DNA from: CAZEKB01 sp964512225
Lineage (GTDB): Bacteria > Myxococcota_A > UBA796 > UBA9615
Reading direction: 5' to 3'
NCBI GenBank assembly: GCA_964512225.1
Contig: CAZEKB010000024.1
Span: forward strand, 1-64,000
Length of the DNA stretch: 64,000 nt
Every line of letters begins with the position of its first letter. Position 1 is the stretch's first letter. The notes under the pieces were generated by a model, which had not been told where the DNA came from, ran no database searches, and saw nothing but the letters and a program-made list of their open reading frames with translations. Made by a program: the position numbers and the translations under genes. This document shows, one piece after another, positions 15,185 through 23,492 of this stretch.

Positions 15185-17290
15185 GTGCGGCTCCCTTGCC
15201 TTCTCGTGCTCGCGGGCATCCTCGCCGCGTCCCCCGTTCGGGCGGAGGACGACGAGTCCGGATCGGAGGAGGCTCCCGCCGACTCGTCGGCGGACGAGAC
15301 CGTCGTCACGAGCGCGCGGCCCTGGCGAGGCAACCGTCGCGCGACGATGTCGCTGGACTCGGGGGCGTCGTCGGGGCGGTATCGGCTGACGCGCCGCGAC
15401 CTCGACTGGCGCCCCGGCACGTACGGGGACCTCCAGCGCGCGCTGCATCGGCTGCCCGGGATCACCGGGGACACCGGCAACCTCTCCGCGTTCCGCATCC
15501 GGGGCGGCGAGCCCCGCGAAGCCTGGGTCGAGCTCGACGGCATCCGGATCAAGCGCGCGACGCACCTCGCCGGGTTCACGTCGCTGTTCGACCCGGACCT
15601 CGTCGCGGGGGTGGACGTGTACACGGGGGCGGGCCCGGCCTTCGTCCGCAGCGGCCTGTCCGGGGCCGTGCACATCGACTACATCGACGGTCCGCACGAC
15701 CGCGTCGACGGGCTCCTGGACCTGAACTTCCTCCAGCTGTCGGGGCATGTGGCGGTCGACCTCGACAAGCGCGAGCACGGCCGCGCGTCGGTGGTGGCGG
15801 GCGCGCGCTACTCGCTGCTCGACCTGTACCTCCTCGCGTGGAAGGCCACCGGCGAGATCGACCCCGAGTTCGACACCCTGCGCTACGTCGACGGGTTCCT
15901 GCGCACCACGATCCGCCCCACGGCGCAGGACCGGGTCCGCGTGTCCGGGCTCTTCTCCACCGACCGCATGCTGCTCGACGACGTCAACGAGCAGACCCAC
16001 GTCGGCGGGGCGTCCGCCGACTGGCGACGGCAGGGCGAGGCGACGACCTTCGACGTCGGCCTGAGCTGGTCCCTGAACCGCGCCGCGGAGCCCGACTCGG
16101 GAGACTTCGTCTATCCGGACCCGCGGCGGTGGGTGGAGACCGAGCACCGGATCGCGGGGCGCGTGGGGGTGTCCCGAGCGGTGTCGGACCGGGTGACGCT
16201 GCACGCGGGCATCGACGGCGCGGCGGTGTACGTGCGCGGCGACGGGACGTTCCTGGAGACGTCGGCCCTGCCGACCTGGGCCCCGCTCCCGCTGGCCGAC
16301 TACGGCCTCGACCGCATCGACATGGCCGCGGGGTGGTGGCGCCCCGACGTGGCGTTCTACCTGCAGGCCGACGCGCGCCGCGTGGCCGGCCCGTTGCGCG
16401 TCGACGGCGGACTCCGGGTGTCGATCCAGGGCCTCGGGTGGATCGACCTGCAGCCGCGGCTCAGCGTCGCGCTCCCGTTGCCGACGTCCACCGTCCTGTC
16501 GGCGTCGGTCGGCGTGGTCACCCAGCAGCGGCTCGAGGCCGAGATCCTCCACCCGCGGTTCGGGAACCCCCAGCTCGCCCCGGAGCGGGCGGTGGTCGCC
16601 GACGTCTCCGTGGCCCAGTCCCTCCCCGGGTCGGGCCTCCTGCGGCTCACGGGCTTCGGAAAGCGCTACGACCGGCTCGTGGTGTCCGCCGGGGGCGCGG
16701 GCGCGGACTGGGAGCCGCTCTACGAGGACGCGCCCACGTATACGAACGACGGGGTCGGCTGGGCGGCGGGGCTCGAGGCGTCGATCGAGGGTCGCGTCGA
16801 TCGCTTCGGGGGTTCGGTCTCCTACACGCTGATGCGGACGGAGCGCACGAGCCCGTTCGCGGCCCGGTTCTCCGATCCGCTCGCGCCGTTCGGCGACCAG
16901 CGGCACGGCGTGAACGCGTCGATGGACGTGGTCGTGGGCAAGAAGCGGAACTTCCGGATCTCGCTGATGTACCTGTTCAAGAGCGGGTGGCCCATCGCGG
17001 ACGTGGAGTCGATCGCCCACGACGACGACACCTGGACCTGGCGCGTGGTGGAGGTCGGGACCCGTCGATTCGCGTCGGCGCACCGCGTGAACCTGCGGCT
17101 GGAGCACACGATCGCGCGCAAGAAGGTCCTCGTGCGAGGCATCGCCGAGATCAACGCGGAGCCGCTCGGCACGGGCTTCGTGGAGAACTGCGACTCCGTG
17201 CGCGACGAAGACGGCAACGACCCCGCGTGCGCCCCGTTCGGGTTCCTCCCGCCCGTGCGCCCCTGGCTCGGTCTCAAGATCGAGTTCTAG
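15185..17290 (+). CDS. TonB-dependent receptor, outer-membrane
   Basis: A 701-residue outer-membrane receptor. The signal peptide is residues 1-20 (cleavage near PVRA/ED). A plug domain follows, with the typical DLQRALHRLPGI, FRIRGGEPREAWVELDG and VYTGAGPAFVRSGLSG elements (about residues 60-165). The rest is rich in amphipathic beta strands, and the last residue is Phe, as expected for BAM-inserted barrels. The GTG at 15185 is the only start that gives a signal peptide; the longer open frame begins inside the divergent gene. The ligand is not predictable. A lipoprotein gene lies divergently upstream. Confidence 0.85.
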   Translation: MRLPCLLVLAGILAASPVRAEDDESGSEEAPADSSADETVVTSARPWRGNRRATMSLDSGASSGRYRLTRRDLDWRPGTYGDLQRALHRLPGITGDTGNLSAFRIRGGEPREAWVELDGIRIKRATHLAGFTSLFDPDLVAGVDVYTGAGPAFVRSGLSGAVHIDYIDGPHDRVDGLLDLNFLQLSGHVAVDLDKREHGRASVVAGARYSLLDLYLLAWKATGEIDPEFDTLRYVDGFLRTTIRPTAQDRVRVSGLFSTDRMLLDDVNEQTHVGGASADWRRQGEATTFDVGLSWSLNRAAEPDSGDFVYPDPRRWVETEHRIAGRVGVSRAVSDRVTLHAGIDGAAVYVRGDGTFLETSALPTWAPLPLADYGLDRIDMAAGWWRPDVAFYLQADARRVAGPLRVDGGLRVSIQGLGWIDLQPRLSVALPLPTSTVLSASVGVVTQQRLEAEILHPRFGNPQLAPERAVVADVSVAQSLPGSGLLRLTGFGKRYDRLVVSAGGAGADWEPLYEDAPTYTNDGVGWAAGLEASIEGRVDRFGGSVSYTLMRTERTSPFAARFSDPLAPFGDQRHGVNASMDVVVGKKRNFRISLMYLFKSGWPIADVESIAHDDDTWTWRVVEVGTRRFASAHRVNLRLEHTIARKKVLVRGIAEINAEPLGTGFVENCDSVRDEDGNDPACAPFGFLPPVRPWLGLKIEF

Positions 17291-17334
17291 GGTTCGAGGG
17301 GGCGCAGGACGCCGCCCGCCGACCGAGCCGGCCC

Positions 17335-17340
17335 TACAAT
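17335..17340 (+). promoter_or_regulatory. Candidate -10 (TACAAT) for gene at 17346
   Basis: TACAAT, one mismatch from TATAAT, ends 5 bases before the ATG at 17346 in otherwise GC-rich DNA. It predicts a leaderless or nearly leaderless mRNA. Confidence 0.45.
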
Positions 17341-17345
17341 CGCCC

Positions 17346-17744
17346 ATGCTCCACGGGTCGCCCTTCCTCCCGGCGTCGGGGACGACGACCGCCCTCGCGT
17401 CCTTCAATCAGCCCCTCTTCGACTCGGAAGACCTCCGCGCCCTGCTCCTCTGGGTCGCGCTGATCGCGGCCGTCCTCACGGTCGTCTTCGCCGTGACGCA
17501 CGCGTTCGTTGCCCGGCCCGCCGGGGCGCGCTCCCCCGGGTGGTCGCTCTCCTCCGGATGTGCGGGCGCGATCGTGGCGGGGCCGGCCATGGTGATCGGG
17601 TTCATCGCGGGCGCGGGCTCCCCCGGAGGAGCCCTCCTCGCGCTGGGATTGGTGTACGCCCTCTTCCTCGGGGGCTGCTTCCTTGCGCGCCGAAGCAAGC
17701 CGGGTTCGGCATCGAAGAGTGGAGGGCGCCGGGGGAGGTCGTGA
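17346..17744 (+). CDS. Small hypothetical membrane protein
   Basis: A 132-residue protein with about three hydrophobic segments (about residues 30-55, 72-92 and 95-114) and a basic, Ser/Gly/Arg-rich C-terminal tail, consistent with an inner-membrane protein. It is not recognised as a member of a named family. It follows the TonB receptor by 55 bases but has its own TACAAT -10-like element immediately before its start. Confidence in the frame rests on the membrane-protein composition and the promoter. Confidence 0.6.
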   Translation: MLHGSPFLPASGTTTALASFNQPLFDSEDLRALLLWVALIAAVLTVVFAVTHAFVARPAGARSPGWSLSSGCAGAIVAGPAMVIGFIAGAGSPGGALLALGLVYALFLGGCFLARRSKPGSASKSGGRRGRS

Positions 17745-17841
17745 GTCCTGTGGTGCCGTCGAAACTCTGTTGGAGATTCTCGAAGCGATTCGGCCGGCTA
17801 CGGCGTTGGACAGAGCAGACCAGCCACAAGGAGGAGCCGAA

Positions 17842-19053
17842 ATGGTCCGCTTCAACCTCGTCCGTCCCGTCAGCACCCCCATCGCAACCCTCGGCCTGGC
17901 CATCGTGGTCTTCGCCTGCCTGTCGCCTTCGACCGCCGCCGCCGCGGAGGACTGCGACTCCGCGCGCCTGGACTCCCTGGCGGGCGACGTCGCCTACAAC
18001 TCCCTCGTCGAGTTCGACGACGTCGTCGCCGGCGACATCACGAAGTGCCGCATGGACGGCACGACGTCGTCCTTCCGGCTCCAGAACCACCTGTTCATCA
18101 ACTGCCAGGGGCCCTGCGAGGTCGAAGTCTGGGTCCAGGACCGGGCGGTGAAGGTCTTCGCCGACGGCTCGCTGCTGCGGAAGTACGGCAACAGCAGCCG
18201 CTGGATCAAGCAGATCCACATGGAGGGCACGAGCGCCGAGGACGACGTCTTCGTGGTCGACGACGCCACCCAGTGCCTGGACACGTTCACCAGCACCTAC
18301 GGCGGCGAGGACGTGGTCGTCACCGGCTGCGGGGACGACCGCGTGAACTCGGGCCACGACGACGACTTCGTGAGCACCCTCGGCGGGGACGACTCCATCT
18401 GGGCGAGCCGCGGCGCCGACGTCGTATTCGCGGGCGGCGGCGACGACTACGTCAACGGCTACTACGGCGACGACCTGGTGTACGGGGGCTCCGGCAACGA
18501 CGCCCTGTACCTGGGCGAGGACGACGATCTCGCCTTCGGCGGCGACGGCCACGACGACCTGCACGGGAACAGCGGCGACGACATCCTGTACGGCGGGAAC
18601 GGCGACGACGACCTGTACGGGAACAGCGGCAGCGACGTGCTCGTGGGTGAGGACGACGACGACGACATGGACGGCGACACGAGCCGGGACCTGCTGTGGG
18701 GCGGCGACGGAAGCGACGAGGCCGACGGCGGCTCGGGCAACGACAAGTGCTCGAGCGAGAACAAGTCCGGGTGCGACAGCAACGTGAGCAACGGCGTCAA
18801 GGACGACATCCGGGCCCTGCGCACGGCCGGATACGACTTCGCGGACGACATGGCCGACGCCGCAGGGGCCACGGGGAACTGGGCCACGGGGGCCGGAGAG
18901 TCGGGCTGGAGCTGGAGCGTGGGTGCGTGCAGGAGCACGGTCAACTGGTGGTACGGCGCCATGGCTTCGGCGGGCAACGCGACGAACCCCGTGTTCGGGA
19001 CGATCGGGTCGGGCCTGATCTCGGCGGAGAACTGGATCAGCGGGCTCTTCTAG
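17842..19053 (+). CDS. Secreted RTX-like calcium-binding repeat protein
   Basis: A 403-residue exported protein. A signal peptide (about residues 1-34, ending AAAAED) precedes an N-terminal region of about 110 residues with paired Cys. From about residue 155 to 310 there is a run of Gly/Asp-rich nonapeptides of the GGxGxDxxx type (GGGDDYVNG, GGSGNDALY, GGNGDDDLY), which in RTX proteins form a Ca2+-binding beta-roll. The C-terminal 100 residues are Ala/Gly/Trp-rich and match nothing I know. The start at 17842 is chosen for the signal peptide and an AAGGAGGAG ribosome site; upstream in-frame codons lack both. The C-terminal tail could serve as a secretion signal. Confidence 0.8.
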   Translation: MVRFNLVRPVSTPIATLGLAIVVFACLSPSTAAAAEDCDSARLDSLAGDVAYNSLVEFDDVVAGDITKCRMDGTTSSFRLQNHLFINCQGPCEVEVWVQDRAVKVFADGSLLRKYGNSSRWIKQIHMEGTSAEDDVFVVDDATQCLDTFTSTYGGEDVVVTGCGDDRVNSGHDDDFVSTLGGDDSIWASRGADVVFAGGGDDYVNGYYGDDLVYGGSGNDALYLGEDDDLAFGGDGHDDLHGNSGDDILYGGNGDDDLYGNSGSDVLVGEDDDDDMDGDTSRDLLWGGDGSDEADGGSGNDKCSSENKSGCDSNVSNGVKDDIRALRTAGYDFADDMADAAGATGNWATGAGESGWSWSVGACRSTVNWWYGAMASAGNATNPVFGTIGSGLISAENWISGLF

Positions 19054-19075
19054 CCCGCGGGCGAGGACCACTCCC

Positions 19076-19103
19076 AGGGGGAGGGGCGTGTGCTCCTCCC
19101 CCT
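19076..19103. terminator. Bidirectional terminator between RTX-like and sigma-factor genes
   Basis: A 9-bp perfect stem (AGGGGGAGG paired with CCTCCCCCT) with a 10-base loop lies between two converging genes. The downstream + strand is CGCCGTTCTT, a weak T-rich tail. Confidence 0.5.
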
Positions 19104-19122
19104 CGCCGTTCTTCCCTCCCGG

Positions 19123-19608
19123 TCAGCCGGCGAGCTCTCGTGCCAGCAGAGCCCGACCGAAGCGCCAGTGCCGCTCCACCCGGGACTTCGACATCCCCGT
19201 GACGTCCACGATCTCCGGCACGCTCATGCCTGCGAGCAGGCGGTGCACCACGACGAGAGCGCACTCCGCGTCGATGGACTCCAGCTTCGTGAGCGCGTCG
19301 TTCAGGGCCACGATGTCCACCGTTCGAGCGCCCTCCCCCAGCCCCGTGAGCGTCGTCTGGACGGCGCCGCCCCCGCGCTTCGCGGCGGTGCGAGCTCGGG
19401 CCCTGTCGATGATGACCTGTCGCATGGCCCGCGCCGCGACGGCGATGAAGTGCACTCGATCGTTGTACCGACTCCGGTCGTCGAGCTTCAGCCACGCCTC
19501 GTGCAGGAGGTCGGTGGGAAAGAGCGACGCGGGCCTGCCGCGCTCCGAGTGGATGCGCTCCGCGAGTGTGGTCAGCTGGCGATACGTCCGGTCCGTGATG
19601 TCGTCCAC
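19123..19608 (-). CDS. ECF-like RNA polymerase sigma factor
   Basis: A 161-residue sigma factor of the ECF subfamily often paired with Ser/Thr kinases. Region 2 is visible in LLHEAWLKLDD and FIAVAARAMRQVIIDRARAR, and region 4 in the helix-turn-helix MSVPEIVDVTGMSKSRVERHW. It lies 13 bases downstream of the kinase-FGE gene on the same strand, so the two are probably co-transcribed and the kinase may control sigma activity. No anti-sigma gene is nearby, which fits kinase-linked ECF groups. Target promoters are unknown. Confidence 0.85.
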   Translation of the reverse strand: MDDITDRTYRQLTTLAERIHSERGRPASLFPTDLLHEAWLKLDDRSRYNDRVHFIAVAARAMRQVIIDRARARTAAKRGGGAVQTTLTGLGEGARTVDIVALNDALTKLESIDAECALVVVHRLLAGMSVPEIVDVTGMSKSRVERHWRFGRALLARELAG

Positions 19609-19621
19609 GAAGCGAATCTAC

Positions 19622-22369
19622 TCACTCCTCGGGCTCTCGGGCGAGGCGGAAGCCCTGCGCGGCGCCGCGCACCCACGGGTAGTTGCCTCCTCGGTAGGCG
19701 CACCGTGCGTTTCGGGGGACGCTGTTCCACGACCCGCCTCGGAGTCCCCGCCGGCCCTTGGACGTGGGATCGCCGAGTACGGGAATCGCGACGCGCCGCG
19801 ACGACAGGTCGGGGCCCTCGGGGGTGTAGCCGTCCAGACACCAGTCGCGCACCCCGCCCGCCACGCCGCGCACCCCGAACGGACTCTCATCGACCGGATG
19901 GCTCGTGACCGACTTCGGTGTCGCCCTGCTCTGGTGGCTGAAACGCCCACAGCTCCACGCCGAGTCGTGCGTATCCCCCCAGGGGAAGAACCGGCCGTCC
20001 ACCCCGCGCGCGGCCTTCTCCCTCTCCAGCTCGCCCAAGAGCCGGTAGGGGAGCCCCGTACGAGCGCTCAGCCACTCGGCGTACGCCACTGCGCCCAGCC
20101 AGCCGACCATCATCACCGGATGATCCGCGTACCACTGGTCCCCGTCGCTGTCGATCGTCAGCTCGAACCGGCCGTCGGCCCCGCGCCCATAGAGCATCGC
20201 CCCGGACTCACCCAGGGACGCGGATCGCTCCCTCGGGACGTGCAGGAGGGCCTCTTGTTCGCGGCCCCGCGCGACCAGATCGTCGAGGAACGCCAGGTAC
20301 TGCTCGTTGGTCACCGGGAATCGCTGGACGATGAGGTCGTGGCACCACAGTCGCCTCCGAGGCAAGGCCTCCGAGGCTTCGGAGTCGCCCCCGCACCAGA
20401 ACCAACCGGCCGGCATCCACTGTTCGTGCGGACCGAGCGTGCCGGGAGTCGGTAGTCGCACCGGTTCCGGCGTGGTCGAGCCCGGCGGGATCCCGTCCCA
20501 GTGCTCTCCTCGGCCGATGCACACCGGGTAGCGGACCGGGCGGCCCCCGTCCGGGAGCCCCGGACGACGCACAGTGCAGAGGTAGCTGCCCCGATGTAGA
20601 GGGACCTCGACGAGGGGGGTTCGGCCGAGCGAGCGCTGGAACACCGGTACCAGCCGACGGTTGTGGAGCTCGTACCGGTGGAGGTCCACCTCCGCCCCCG
20701 GCGGGTCGGTGACGAGGGTGAGGGCGCCGTCCCCGCGCAGGTACGCCGCGTGGTCGGCGCGGTCGGGGTGGTGCTCGGGCAGCGCCGCGGTGTGCAGCCG
20801 CAGGAGCGTCTCGGGCCGAGTGGTCTCTCCTCGGTCCCGCTCGGCGGCGGCGTGCTCCGCGCGATAGCGAGCCGCGAGAGCGGCGTGCGCCTCCGGCAAG
20901 CGGGGCGCGTGGCTGAGCGCGGCGTGAAGCTGCAGCTCCTGCTCCAACTCGACCAGGTCCCCGCTCCGCTCGAGGGAGCGCGCCTCGTCTTCCTTCGTCC
21001 ACCCGGCGGCCTTGTCCTCCTCCGGTCTCCAGCGCTCGACGCCCTTCAGGAGCGCGCCGGCCTCCTTCCGGAGCACGGCCGCCCGAGCCCGAAGCGCGTC
21101 GGCCTCCGAGGCCTTCGTCGCAGCCTTGTTCACGACGGCGAGCGCCTGCTCTCGTCTCCGGGATCCGGCGAGCCAACTCGCGATGGCCGAGCTCAACGAG
21201 GACGCGTCGGGGAACCGATCGTCGGGGTCTCGCTCCATGGCTCGCAGACACGCCGCGAGCAACTCGGCGGGCACCGCGGGACCCGTCGCCGTGCGGATGT
21301 CCTGGGTCGTCTCCGGGGGGAGCCCGGCCGAGACCCGGTCGGCGGGCCGCGCGGGAGGCTCCGGGGGTCCGGCGAGCACCTTGCGCAGCACGGCCATGGA
21401 GTCCCGAGCGTCGTACGGGGCGCGCCCGCTCAGGACCTCGTACAGGATGGCTCCCAGGGCATAGACATCGCTACGTCGGTCGATGCGGGCCACCTCCCCG
21501 CGGGCCTGCTCGGGGGCCATGTACGCGGGGGTCCCGGCCACGGCGCCGACGCGAGTGGCGTGAAGGCCCATCCGAGACCGCTCCGTGACCACAGGATCGA
21601 GATCGCCTGCCTCGGCCGCCCAGTCGCGCCGGCCGAGGACCTTCGCGACCCCCCAATCGACGACCAGGACCGTGCCGTGCGGTCCGACCATCACGTTCGC
21701 CGGCTTGAGGTCCCGGTGGATCACGCCCCGCTCGTGGGCGTAGGCCATCGCGTCGCACACCTTGGCGAACGCCTCGACGAGCCCGCGGAAGGTCCACTCG
21801 CGATCGCCATCCTCGAGGCCGCCCTCGTGTACCTCTTCGATGATCTCCCCGAGCGTTCGCCCGTGCACCACCTGCATCGTGAAGTAGGAGCGTCCATCGG
21901 GCAGGGTCCCGATCTCATGGACGGGGACGATGCCGGGGTGCTGCAGCTGGGCCGCGCACTGCGCCTCCTGCACGAATCGGGCGACGATGGAGGATCGAGT
22001 CATCAGCTCCGCTCGACAGAGTTTCATCGCCATGACCCGGTTCAGGTCCGGGTCCCGCACCCTGCGGACTTCGCCCATGCCTCCCTGCCCGAGCGGCCCG
22101 AGGTCCTCGTATCGGCCGTAGTCGGCCTGTGGCCTGAGGGGTGCGGGCGGCGTGGCGTGGGGAGCTTCCGTGTCGTCGGGGACCGGGCTCAGGTCGAGCG
22201 TGTGCTCGAGACCCGGGGACTCGTCGCCCTCGAGGAGCGACAGGACCGCGACCTCGAGCCTGCGGTCCCCGGAGCACAGCTCTCGGAGCCGCTCCTCACG
22301 GTCTTCCGGAGGCAGGGACACGACCTCGTCGAAGACAGGGCGGCAGCGCTTGTAAAGGTCCGTCTCCAC
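19622..22369 (-). CDS. Serine/threonine protein kinase with C-terminal formylglycine-generating-enzyme-like domain
   Basis: A 915-residue protein. A short N-terminal region, of a type seen in kinases linked to ECF sigma factors, precedes a Hanks-type kinase domain (about residues 87-390) with glycine loop GQGGMGEV, catalytic HRDLKPANV, the Mg-binding loop in the form DWGVAK rather than DFG, and GTPAYMAPEQ. A charged helical region and a PEGA-like segment (LVTDPPGAEVDL) follow. The last 250 residues resemble the FGE/SUMF1 sulfatase-modifying fold (FPVTNEQYLAFL, HPVMMVGWLGAVAYAEWLS, GGSWNS, AYRGG, GFRLA). No membrane segment is evident, so it is probably cytoplasmic. It starts with GTG. In such fusions the FGE-like domain is often a sensor or scaffold rather than an active enzyme. 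It is followed by the ECF sigma gene. Confidence 0.9.
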   Translation of the reverse strand: METDLYKRCRPVFDEVVSLPPEDREERLRELCSGDRRLEVAVLSLLEGDESPGLEHTLDLSPVPDDTEAPHATPPAPLRPQADYGRYEDLGPLGQGGMGEVRRVRDPDLNRVMAMKLCRAELMTRSSIVARFVQEAQCAAQLQHPGIVPVHEIGTLPDGRSYFTMQVVHGRTLGEIIEEVHEGGLEDGDREWTFRGLVEAFAKVCDAMAYAHERGVIHRDLKPANVMVGPHGTVLVVDWGVAKVLGRRDWAAEAGDLDPVVTERSRMGLHATRVGAVAGTPAYMAPEQARGEVARIDRRSDVYALGAILYEVLSGRAPYDARDSMAVLRKVLAGPPEPPARPADRVSAGLPPETTQDIRTATGPAVPAELLAACLRAMERDPDDRFPDASSLSSAIASWLAGSRRREQALAVVNKAATKASEADALRARAAVLRKEAGALLKGVERWRPEEDKAAGWTKEDEARSLERSGDLVELEQELQLHAALSHAPRLPEAHAALAARYRAEHAAAERDRGETTRPETLLRLHTAALPEHHPDRADHAAYLRGDGALTLVTDPPGAEVDLHRYELHNRRLVPVFQRSLGRTPLVEVPLHRGSYLCTVRRPGLPDGGRPVRYPVCIGRGEHWDGIPPGSTTPEPVRLPTPGTLGPHEQWMPAGWFWCGGDSEASEALPRRRLWCHDLIVQRFPVTNEQYLAFLDDLVARGREQEALLHVPRERSASLGESGAMLYGRGADGRFELTIDSDGDQWYADHPVMMVGWLGAVAYAEWLSARTGLPYRLLGELEREKAARGVDGRFFPWGDTHDSAWSCGRFSHQSRATPKSVTSHPVDESPFGVRGVAGGVRDWCLDGYTPEGPDLSSRRVAIPVLGDPTSKGRRGLRGGSWNSVPRNARCAYRGGNYPWVRGAAQGFRLAREPEE

Positions 22370-22453
22370 AGCCGAAGCTCCGAGGTCGCCCCCTGTTCAG
22401 CGCGGAAGCTACCACCGGATGGAGGGGGACACCGTGCCGCGACGGTGCGGGCG

Positions 22454-23479
22454 TCAGAGCCGGGGCTCGACGCGCACCATCCAGGCGTCGTCGCCTTCGT
22501 CGTCGAAGTCGATCGACACCGGCAGAAACCGCTCGACCATGGTGGCGTTCGTGCGCGTGTGCAGCGACGGCTCGACCGTGCGGAAGCGTCCGCCGCCCGC
22601 CAGGGCCATGGGGATGAGGAGCTGATCGGCGAGGTACTCGTCCACGGGCACGTCGGCGGCCATCCAGGCTTTCGCCGCCTCGATCACTTCGTCGGCGACC
22701 TCTTCGGCGGGCTTGCCCTTGCGGCCCACGCCGTCGAACACGACGGTCCCGTGCTTGAAGTCCACCTGGAGGAAGACGGCGTTGCCGGGGCCGAACGCGT
22801 CCACCTCCTCCACGGACATCCGGCTGCGCACGAGCCCCAGGGCCGCCTTGAACCGCTTCATCTCGCGGTGCCCGATGCGGGGCGACAGGTTCGCCACGAC
22901 CGCCCACGCCTTCAGCGTGCGGATCGGCCCGCGTCGCAGCAGATCGACCCGCTGGAGGCCGTCGGCCGGGGGCGTGATCGCGGCGCTGAACCGTCCGCCC
23001 CCGGCGGGCGCGAAGCCCACGCGGTCCAACGTCACGCCGACCCGCGCGCCCATTCGACGCAGCACCGCCAGGAACGACAGCTCCAGGAAGGGGATCGGGG
23101 GAGCCCAGGGGTTGTGGGTGCCGCCCTCGAGCTCGACGGTGCTCGGCCCGTCGGCCAGCAGCAGGGCGGGGAGGATGGTCTGCAGCACGAGCGTCGTGGA
23201 GCCCGCGCTGCCGATGGAGAACCGGAAGGTCCCCCCGTGCAGGCCCGACGGCTCGAAACGCAGGCGCCCGGAGCCGAGCTCGTCGCCTTCGACGTACGCC
23301 GCGCCCACGCGCGTGGCGGCCCGCACGCACGTGAGGTGCTGGCGCATGAGCCCCGGCTTCTTCCGCCCGGCCCGGATGTTCTCCAGGACGAACGGCGTGC
23401 CGGTGACGACGGACAGGCCCAACGCCGTGCGCAGGACCTGTCCGCCGCCTTCTCCTTCGGAGCCGTCGATGGTCAGCAT
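22454..23479 (-). CDS. rtcA: RNA 3'-terminal phosphate cyclase RtcA
   Basis: A 341-residue enzyme that converts RNA 3'-phosphate (and 2'-phosphate) ends to 2',3'-cyclic phosphates with ATP through an adenylated His intermediate. Recognisable elements are the N-terminal DGSEGEGGGQVLRTALGLS, GRKKPGLMRQHL, IGSAGSTTLV and, near the C-terminus, EPSLHTRTNATMVERFLPV, which carries the expected adenylated His. Length is typical for the family. It begins 13 bases after the rsr stop codon on the same strand, so it is the last gene of a predicted Y RNA-rsr-rtcA unit. Its product makes ends that RtcB can ligate. Confidence 0.95.
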   Translation of the reverse strand: MLTIDGSEGEGGGQVLRTALGLSVVTGTPFVLENIRAGRKKPGLMRQHLTCVRAATRVGAAYVEGDELGSGRLRFEPSGLHGGTFRFSIGSAGSTTLVLQTILPALLLADGPSTVELEGGTHNPWAPPIPFLELSFLAVLRRMGARVGVTLDRVGFAPAGGGRFSAAITPPADGLQRVDLLRRGPIRTLKAWAVVANLSPRIGHREMKRFKAALGLVRSRMSVEEVDAFGPGNAVFLQVDFKHGTVVFDGVGRKGKPAEEVADEVIEAAKAWMAADVPVDEYLADQLLIPMALAGGGRFRTVEPSLHTRTNATMVERFLPVSIDFDDEGDDAWMVRVEPRL

Positions 23480-23492
23480 GTCCGACTCCAGC

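Noticed and set aside
13645..17463. A 1,272-residue open frame and a 1,423-residue opposite-strand frame over 13.1-17.4 kb
   Set aside because: Both are basic low-complexity shadows of the histidine kinase, lipoprotein and TonB-receptor genes, which have clear homology.
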